A stretch of DNA of 14,919 bases from Podila epigama. Taxonomy: Eukaryota; Mortierellomycota; Mortierellomycetes; Mortierellales; Mortierellaceae. Positions 9,612-14,919 of the stretch are shown here, piece by piece. Each line of letters opens with the position of its first letter. The stretch's first letter is position 1. The notes under the pieces were generated by a model that was given only the letters and a program-made list of their open reading frames with translations, was not told the DNA's origin and did not search any database. The stretch is taken from positions 9,059-23,977 of the forward strand of contig JAAAVE010000240.1 of the NCBI GenBank assembly GCA_015679605.1, in the 5' to 3' direction. Made by a program: the position numbers and the translations under genes.

Positions 9612-10734
9612 TAAAGAGAGTCAGCAGCTCTTCTTCTTTTTCTTTTCTTTTCTTTTTTTTTTTTTGCCTTTGCCTTTGCCTTTGCCAGGCACGTTTTTGT
9701 TCAAAGAAGAAATCACCTCTCCCAAACGCATTTCGACAAATGAGCAAAAATCAAAAGACGGCGTTCCCCAAAAGAGGAAACGCTTCGATTGAGAGAAGCA
9801 CGTGAGGAGGGAAAGGATAGGGCAGGCCGGGTAACATCTCCAAAGTTTAGAGATCTCTGTATTGAAGATGTGTAGGTTGTTGGTTGATGTTTGTTGTTGC
9901 CATTGGTAGTCGATATCTGCACCACCAACAATACCACTTCTAATACTGCCATTGATCAGTAAATTCAAGGTACCGCTGTACCGTAACTACTGTTCATGGT
10001 GAAGCAACACAAATGGCAGGGGTAGTAAACGTGTCTGTCTCTTCATGATTCACTCGAGCCTCGTCATCCTTGTGGATATATGCTGAAGATTGGTATTGCT
10101 GGAAATCACTCCCAGTCGCCTACTCGCCATAGGGAGCTATTTTTCCTGTTCTTGCCTTTTTTTTGCCATTTCTGTCCGTGTTGACAGCAATTCCTGACAT
10201 TGTGCATGATTCTCATGTGAAGGTCCAACTCTTATTTCGGGGGTTTAAGAGGAGTCGGGCATGATTGTAGTGGAGGTAGTGGTTGTAGTGACGGTTCTGA
10301 GTGTCGAGACCCTTGCCAGACAGGACCATGGAAAAATGATTGCCATGGGATCCGTTACCTTAGTTTCGTTCACAATCGAGGCTAAGTTGGACAAAGTCCG
10401 GGGTGAAGAGATGCAAGCTGATGGAAAGACCGCTTACTGGAACCGTTAGCGGCGATGGGACAATAGGAGTCACACCAACCATTGTTAGCAATGGTGAAGA
10501 CCCATTCCTAGCGTTCAAGGCCAAGCAACGCAGACATAACTTTTGAGAGAGTCTCTGTTGGAACCCTTTTTCTCAAAACATTGGTGCATCCATATTCAAC
10601 AATGATTGTCTAGCTTTGTTATGCAAATCCTTCAAACAGAGCAAATATATCACGGAGCAAAAGATGAATGATATCTCACACACAACTTCAAACAAGTCGC
10701 TTTATCTCTTTTTGCTCTCACCTTTGCAACTTCC
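9612..10734. other. Spacer between the two copies of the eight-cysteine locus
   Basis: The beginning (9612-9810) is the 3' flank of the intact copy: an ATAAAG word right after the stop, a pyrimidine run, a TTTGCC hexanucleotide repeat (9662-9686), AGACGGCGTTC (9756-9766) and AGCACGTG (9797-9804). The last two motifs recur after the second copy. From 9810 to 10600 I see no supported gene. Minus-strand frames contain short Thr-rich pieces broken by stops, which could be remnants of an older gene, but nothing is recognisable. Confidence 0.5.
9662..9686 (+). repeat. TTTGCC hexanucleotide repeat
   Basis: Four tandem TTTGCC units follow a long T-rich run in the 3' flank of the intact eight-cysteine gene. 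The matching place after the second copy has TTTGG words instead, so the repeat arose or changed after duplication. Confidence 0.85.
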
Positions 10735-10854
10735 ACAACCCCCACAACCACCTCCTCCTTCACCTTCACAAGCCCCGAAGTTGTCACTTGGTATTTGTCT
10801 GCTGCTTTATACCCATACCTTTGTCACAGTCCATGTCTAGTAGTCTATCAATCG
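10735..10854 (+). promoter_or_regulatory. Conserved promoter block of the degenerate second copy
   Basis: This block matches 8990-9110: a CCAC/CTCC-rich stretch, the CTGCTTTATACCC block with TTTATA at 10806-10811, and ATGATG 49 bases further on at 10855. The promoter seems better preserved than the coding frame that follows, so the pseudogene may still be transcribed. Confidence 0.55.
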
Positions 10855-11369
10855 ATGATGTGGACATCTCTGTTTCTATAATATGGACAGATTTTTCGTT
10901 TTTTCTTTCTTTTACTGGTTCGTCATAGAATGTCAATAACAAGCCCATATAATTGCACCGTTCAAACGGTGCCAAATCCAACCCCTGGAGGTTTTTGTCT
11001 CAATATATGGATCGTGTGTCTGCCAAGGGACGGTAAACGGGACATACAGTGAAATAGAAAGGCCTTGTCCACAATACACTGGCATCCTCATGATGTTTGG
11101 GTGTAACAGTTTCTTGAGTTCCTGTAGGTCGTTTTGTGAAAACAGACAATACTCGAATTATTGGACCATCTGTAATGTTGGAGGCGAGGCACCACAGAAG
11201 GAAGAGGACAACAGATTTAAAGGACTAAAGGAGCCGCCCTTTGGACCTATTCACGGCAACGATGCTAGTCCTGCAACAATGAAAAGAGGAAAAAGCATTT
11301 TCAAAGTCAACTTTCATGACAGGAGCACTGTTGTTCTCGATCAACCTAATGGCATCGATATTGCAATAA
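10855..11369 (+). pseudogene. Degenerate second copy of the eight-cysteine secreted protein gene
   Basis: This copy aligns with 9111-9611 along its length. All eight cysteines are present with nearly the same spacing (C-x-C-x14-C-x11-C-x6-C-x3-C-x11-C), and blocks such as WTICNVGG and EPPFGPI are retained. Three lesions break it. A TAA lies nine codons into the leader, at about 10879. There is one extra base near a T5 run at about 10993-10998, after which the first frame ends in TGA. A net +1 change sits in an A/G-rich stretch at about 11280-11300, so the hydrophobic GPI-type tail is only readable in another frame, ending at TAA 11367-11369. One longest frame (11090-11446) covers only part of it. 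Sequencing error at the T5 run could explain one lesion but not all three. An unseen intron could remove the leader stop. Confidence 0.65.
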
Positions 11370-12300
11370 AGAAGGGTCAGCAGCGCTTTTTTTTGGTTTG
11401 GTTTGATTTGGTTTTTTGTGAGCTTTTAGTACGTTCAAAAAGGTGACTAAATCAAAGTCGTTGGCGTTGATGTCCTCCATCACCCTCCCAATCAAAAAGG
11501 AGAGAAGAAAGTAGAAAGCAAAAGAAACAAACCAATCAAATGAAGACAAAGACGGCGTTCACCCAAAGAGGGAAAACCTAAAAAAGAAAAAAAATAGCAC
11601 GTGTGGTAAGAAGTTCATGAGAGAAACAAACCAAGATGGGCGGTATTTTTCAACCCCAAATTTTGAAGGTATTGGAGCTGTGTGGTTTAGTAGCCCCTTT
11701 TGGTTCAATCGAATGCTGCAGCCCTATTTTGATACTGGTCGACTTTACGCCGCTCTGTACTGTTAGTCTGCAGACCTCCCTCCAAGTCGTCACTGGGATG
11801 CTGACGCTATGTAGGACACAACCCCTTTTCATCTTTGCTTTTCGATTTTTAGACCATGTCACTCCAGAAAGCGTGTTTAGCACGGCAAGCAAACTACACT
11901 AACAGTGCATCAGATGGGTTGAGTGTTACTGCTTGACGAAGGATAGCTAGGCTATGCCAGAAAAGAAAAGGAAGAACACAATAGGGAACCCTCCATGGCC
12001 ACAAAGCAGACGGAAGAGTGTAGGGCACCAAGAGTCGAAAAATAGTCAAGTGATTGGAGACTGGTCCGTAACCAGTATTACTGCCCACAAGTTATCCCAA
12101 AAAAAAGTTTCATCTTTGGAAACAGCCCATGAGCTGCCCTCAGACAGACGGCGTTTTTTATTTTTTTTTTCTTTTCTATAATCTTTTTCTTCTTCTTCGT
12201 CTTCTTCTCCTTGACATCGTTTGCATATCAAAGGAGACCACGACACCAAAGAGATGCGACCAGTGAGTCTTGGTGAGAGAACCAAGAGGGCGGTGTAATG
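11370..12300. other. Intergenic region between the degenerate copy and the defensin gene
   Basis: The first part is the 3' flank of the second copy, with AGACGGCGTTC at 11550-11560 and AGCACGTG at 11596-11603 matching the first copy. From the ATG at 11617 a plus-strand frame reads 49 codons of protein-like sequence rich in Trp, Phe and Tyr before a TAG at 11764. The same frame continues with only TAG stops to about 11922, which could be an eroded coding remnant of unknown identity. No other gene is supported. Confidence 0.4.
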
Positions 12301-12366
12301 GCATGAATGGGTGACGAGGGGCGAACTAAGGGCGCACTTTTTTTTCCTTCCCGACAACCATTTTTC

Positions 12367-12376
12367 TTATAAAAAG
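12367..12376 (+). promoter_or_regulatory. TATA box of the defensin gene
   Basis: TTATAAAAAG lies about 120 bases before the ATG at 12496. It is followed by a CA-rich leader with CAACAACAACAATAATAAATC-like composition, typical of an untranslated leader of a strongly expressed fungal gene. Transcription would start at about 12400. Confidence 0.7.
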
Positions 12377-12495
12377 AGTAGTCTCCCATTCCTAAGCCAA
12401 GCCAACAACAACAATAATAAATCACAATCTTCACTTCAAAAGTTCACTCTAAACCTCACTCACAAACCAATCAACCAACCCTTCTGTTTGACACA

Positions 12496-12783
12496 ATGTA
12501 CTTTTCCAAGACTATCGCTGCCTTTGCCATGGTTATCGTCGCTGCCATGATGGCCCAAGCAAGCCCTGTGGCAATCCCTGTTTATGAGAAGGGTGTCGAT
12601 CCCGAGTACACCGAGCCTGCTGCCGAGGTTGCCTCCTCTTCTTCTGGTCCTGCGCTTGAGAAACGCGGTTTTAACTGCCCAGACTCGCAAGCGTGCGCCA
12701 ACTATTGTCTCTCCATTGGTCGCAACGGTGGCTACTGTGGTGGTTTCTTATGGCACACATGCTACTGCAACGAGCGCAAGTAA
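12496..12783 (+). CDS. Fungal defensin precursor, CS-alpha-beta type (95 aa)
   Basis: This encodes a secreted antimicrobial peptide precursor. Residues 1-22 are a signal peptide (hydrophobic core 7-20, cleavage after AQA). Residues 23-57 are an acidic propeptide ending in EKR, a Kex2-type site. The mature peptide would be residues 58-95 (38 aa), with cysteines at 61, 67, 71, 81, 89 and 91: C-x5-C-x3-C-x9-C-x7-C-x-C. C-x3-C plus C-x-C is the CS-alpha-beta signature, and GGYC at 78-81 with C89 forms the gamma-core. By family rule the disulfides are 1-4, 2-5 and 3-6. The GFNCP start and the GGYC block resemble fungal defensins such as plectasin and eurocin, which bind the cell-wall precursor lipid II of Gram-positive bacteria; the target here is inferred. 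The gene has no intron, and its ATG follows a TATA box and CA-rich leader. Its activity cannot be judged from sequence. Confidence 0.93.
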   Translation: MYFSKTIAAFAMVIVAAMMAQASPVAIPVYEKGVDPEYTEPAAEVASSSSGPALEKRGFNCPDSQACANYCLSIGRNGGYCGGFLWHTCYCNERK

Positions 12784-12948
12784 ATTTATGCACATGTGAA
12801 CATGTGTGTGTATGATCGCACTCACTCCAAACCCGTGTAGGCTGTCAATATGGTATCCCTAGGTTGTTCTAGGAGGACGCGTTATGTTTATTATGCTAGG
12901 ATGTACAAAGGGTGTGTACAGAAAAATGGTTAAAAAAAAAACTGTGGG

Positions 12949-12954
12949 AATAAA
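12949..12954 (+). terminator. Possible polyadenylation signal of the defensin gene
   Basis: AATAAA lies about 165 bases after the defensin stop codon, just after an A-rich run. It is the only canonical hexamer in the near 3' flank. Confidence 0.5.
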
Positions 12955-13138
12955 TATACATTTTTTCTCAAAGTCAGTTTTAGATCTTGACAAACGACGG
13001 GAATGGGTGTGCGCGAAGGTGGGGAATGCTGAGGTAGAATTGAAAACTGTACGATAGGGCTTTGGGACAGAGTAGGGTCGGGGAATGATGATAGGTGCGG
13101 AGAGAGTTCAAAGAGGTAATAGGGATGAGTGAGTAAGG

Positions 13139-13216
13139 TTCAGGGTGAGGGATGCTCAGGGTGATCGTTGTCAGGGTGAGTGAGATTCAGGATTAGCATG
13201 GTTCAGGGGGAGGCGG
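13139..13216 (+). repeat. Degenerate TCAGGGTGAG repeats
   Basis: TCAGGG or TTCAGG words followed by TGAG-like bases recur at least five times at uneven spacing of about 14-18 bases. It looks like an old, diverged minisatellite. Confidence 0.5.
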
Positions 13217-13352
13217 GGGGAGGTTCGGGCGAGGGACAGGGATCGCAGGCGCATGAAGCGAAATTGAAAGCGTAAGCACCGAGACCAATGCCAATGACCT
13301 CACATCCAATGGCCTTTCTTCCTCATTAGTCAAAGCTCATACAACCACCAAA

Positions 13353-13410
13353 AACCATAACCATAAGCATAACTGTAAACCATAAACCATAAACCATAAA
13401 ACCAAAACCC
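13353..13410 (+). repeat. AACCATA heptamer-like repeats
   Basis: About six copies of a roughly seven-base AACCATA unit, some degenerate, lie in tandem. The unit differs from the common TTAGGG telomere repeat. Confidence 0.75.
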
Positions 13411-13463
13411 GTTATCAATGAGCAAAAAACAAACATGGAAAAAGAAAATAAAAAATCAATAGA

Positions 13464-13547
13464 CCATCCAACTGTACAACCGTACAGCCGCAAAACTGTA
13501 CAACTGCACAACTGTACAACCATGCAACCATGCAACCATGCGACCAT
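13464..13547 (+). repeat. CAACTGTA / CAACCATG octamer repeats
   Basis: Imperfect tandem units of about eight to nine bases change gradually from CAACTGTA to CAACCATG across the array. This is consistent with slippage and local conversion. Confidence 0.75.
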
Positions 13548-13763
13548 CTTGAAAATCGTACACGCGATGAGATGTGGTAGACAAGTCTGCTTACGCGATC
13601 GTCATAGCTCTTTTTGTAGATTTGTAGAATAGCGACTATCCCCCCAAACATCACAGAGATCGCCAAGTCACACGTGGTCCTAGGTTGCGAGTCGAGGCAA
13701 AAAGAGGAAAGCGAGTGAAGTACATTTCATCTCATGTACTCTTGTGATGTGTGTTGTGTGGTG

Positions 13764-13897
13764 CTGTTGTTGTTGTTGTTGTTGTTGTGAGATGTTGTGT
13801 CACGAGTAAGAATGCTGTGTGTGTGTGTGTGTGTGTGTGTGTGGATGGACTTGAGCTGTACCCTTCTTTTTCTTTCTTTCTTTCTTTCTTTCTTTCA
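13764..13897 (+). repeat. Compound microsatellite: GTT, GT and TTTC runs
   Basis: Three simple repeats follow each other: GTT at 13764-13788, GT at 13816-13843 and TTTC at 13867-13897. Confidence 0.9.
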
Positions 13898-14083
13898 TTA
13901 TGCATTCATACGACACTGACAACAAACACAACACTCATTCATACATTCATTCATACAACACAAAGTACATTTGTAAACAACAAATGACATCTTAGTTTTG
14001 GACTTGGCGGAATTTGTTTTTTTTTTTCTTCCTCCTTCCTTCCCTCCTTCCAGTCCGTCCTCCAAGACAGGTTCAGATCGGGC

Positions 14084-14233
14084 AAATCGAAGTGCATCGA
14101 GTGAATCGAGTGAATCGGGTGCATCAAGTGAATTGAGGTGCATCCAAAAGTGAATCGAGGGGGACAAAAAAAAAAGACAAAATCGAGTAAATCGAGTAAA
14201 TCGAGTGGATCGAGCGAATCGAGCGGATCGAGT
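14084..14233 (+). repeat. 9-base ATCGAGTGA minisatellite in two blocks
   Basis: Nine-base units around ATCGAGTGA occur in a first block (about 14094-14160) and a second block (about 14180-14233), separated by an A-run. Single-base variants (GAATCGAGC, GGATCGAGC, GCATCAAGT) are common. The period of nine keeps both strands open, producing artefactual LDS and SSG peptides. Confidence 0.85.
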
Positions 14234-14361
14234 TTTTTGAGATACAGTTTTGTCTGTCCTTCTATCTCCTTCACCCTCACTTTCTCCCACATCCAATTGT
14301 CCATTCATTTTACACCCCTCATTCACCCTCACCCCCCCACTTACACCCCCATTTACACCCC

Positions 14362-14397
14362 CATGCTCATGCTCATGCTCATGCTCATGCTCATGCT
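14362..14397 (+). repeat. CATGCT hexanucleotide repeat, six copies
   Basis: Six perfect CATGCT units lie in tandem between a CCCC-rich stretch and a pyrimidine-rich stretch. Each unit overlaps a GCATGC-like core, which makes weak self-pairing possible. Confidence 0.9.
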
Positions 14398-14560
14398 TTC
14401 CCCATCCATGCTTCTCCCTCATCCATGTTCCATCCTTACACCTAACATGTATGCTAATGTGTATGTGAATGTATCTTCTCTTCATCTCTTTCTCCTTCCT
14501 ATCTCTCTCACACACTCACACAATCACACACACTCACACCCAAACGTTCAATCTCTCTTC

Positions 14561-14919
14561 AATTGACCCGAAGCTGAGTTGTCGGTCATCTTTTTGTTCC
14601 TCATCCTTCACGCACTCCACCGACATGAAAAGAGATTTAAAAAGAAGGAACAAATCAAAACAGAGCAAAATCGCACTTTTCCTTTGTCATTCGTCATTTG
14701 TCTTTTTTGTCTTTTTTTTCTGTCCGTTCGGTTCATTTCACTTCAGTTTTCAGTTTTCAGTCCAGTCCAGTTCAGTTCAGTCCAGTTCAAAGAAAGCAGT
14801 GGGTACAGTACAGTGCGGCCATGTGCACATTGCAAATTTTTATATTCTTTTGGTTTTCTTCTTTTTCTTCTTTTTCTTCTTTTTCTTCTTTTTCTTCTTT
14901 TTCTTCTTTTTCTTCTTTT
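14561..14919. promoter_or_regulatory. Possible promoter region of a gene beyond the right edge
   Basis: This stretch is rich in T and C, with CAGTT/CAGTC pentamers at 14741-14789 and a nine-base CTTCTTTTT repeat from 14857 to the window end. Pyrimidine-rich tracts of this kind also precede the FPGS gene here, so a plus-strand gene may start just outside. No coding start is visible. Confidence 0.3.
14857..14919 (+). repeat. CTTCTTTTT nine-base repeat cut by the window end
   Basis: About six tandem units of nine bases run up to the last base, so the full length of the array is not visible. Confidence 0.9.

Larger units (their letters stand above)
12955..14560. other. Repeat-rich non-coding region
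   Basis: I see no gene here. The region is built from short tandem repeats of different periods, listed separately. Several long frames on both strands (the largest is 205 codons on the minus strand, 13898-14515) arise because repeats with periods divisible by three stay open in every frame. They encode only low-complexity peptide. Confidence 0.6.

Noticed and set aside
9621-9968. 115-codon minus-strand frame ending in Lys-rich tail
   Set aside because: The Lys/Gly tail comes from the TTTGCC and T-rich repeats. The frame is not kept in the second copy.
10261-10449. 62-codon plus-strand frame in the spacer
   Set aside because: Short and Val-rich at the start from a repetitive GTAGTG stretch; no signal peptide, family match or promoter.
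13353-13410. AACCATA repeats as telomeric DNA
   Set aside because: Few, imperfect copies in the interior of the sequence, and the unit is not the usual telomere repeat.
13898-14515. 205-codon minus-strand frame with HEHEH, LDSLD and TRF repeats
   Set aside because: It reads directly through the CATGCT hexamers and the 9-base ATCGAGTGA array, which stay open in all frames. No unique conserved segment, and no intron or promoter signals.
1-14919. tRNA, rRNA or transposase genes
   Set aside because: No tRNA B-box-like arm with matching acceptor stem, no rRNA-like sequence and no recognisable transposase or integrase motif was seen by eye on either strand. The chromodomain is N-terminal and not attached to an integrase.

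Overview
The window looks like nuclear DNA of a filamentous fungus, most likely an early-diverging one such as Mortierellomycota or a relative. This rests on genes with many short GT-AG introns (110-320 bases), intergenic DNA full of microsatellites and poly-T tracts, a fungal folylpolyglutamate synthase, and a secreted fungal defensin precursor with a Kex2 site. The taxon is inferred from general style and was not tested.

Layout. (1) 188-4234, minus strand: I join three neighbouring open frames into one four-exon gene of about 1205 residues. It encodes an N-terminal chromodomain, a Pro/Tyr-rich linker, an unrecognised middle region, a C2H2 zinc finger, coiled coils and an 18-base minisatellite coding for LPEPER repeats. 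All splice phases agree. (2) 4235-5179: divergent intergenic region shared with the next gene. (3) 5180-8312, plus strand: a seven-exon folylpolyglutamate synthase of 658 residues with a long, Ser-rich, mitochondrial-type N-terminus and an internal Met just before the conserved core. (4) 8313-11600: a duplicated locus. An intact gene (9111-9611) encodes an eight-cysteine secreted, probably GPI-anchored protein. A second copy (10855-11369) keeps the cysteine pattern, the TATA box and the TATA-to-ATG distance but carries a stop and two frameshifts. (5) 12496-12783: a compact defensin gene with signal peptide, acidic propeptide, KR cleavage site and six-cysteine mature peptide, preceded by a clear TATA box. 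(6) 12784-14919: about 2.1 kb of non-coding DNA made largely of simple and short tandem repeats, probably ending in the promoter of a gene beyond the right edge.

The left half holds housekeeping or nuclear functions (chromatin and folate). The right half is an accessory, fast-changing region of secreted cysteine-rich proteins. The most interesting items are the defensin, the tandem pair of eight-cysteine genes with one decaying copy, and the chromodomain/zinc-finger protein whose first aromatic-cage residue is a cysteine.
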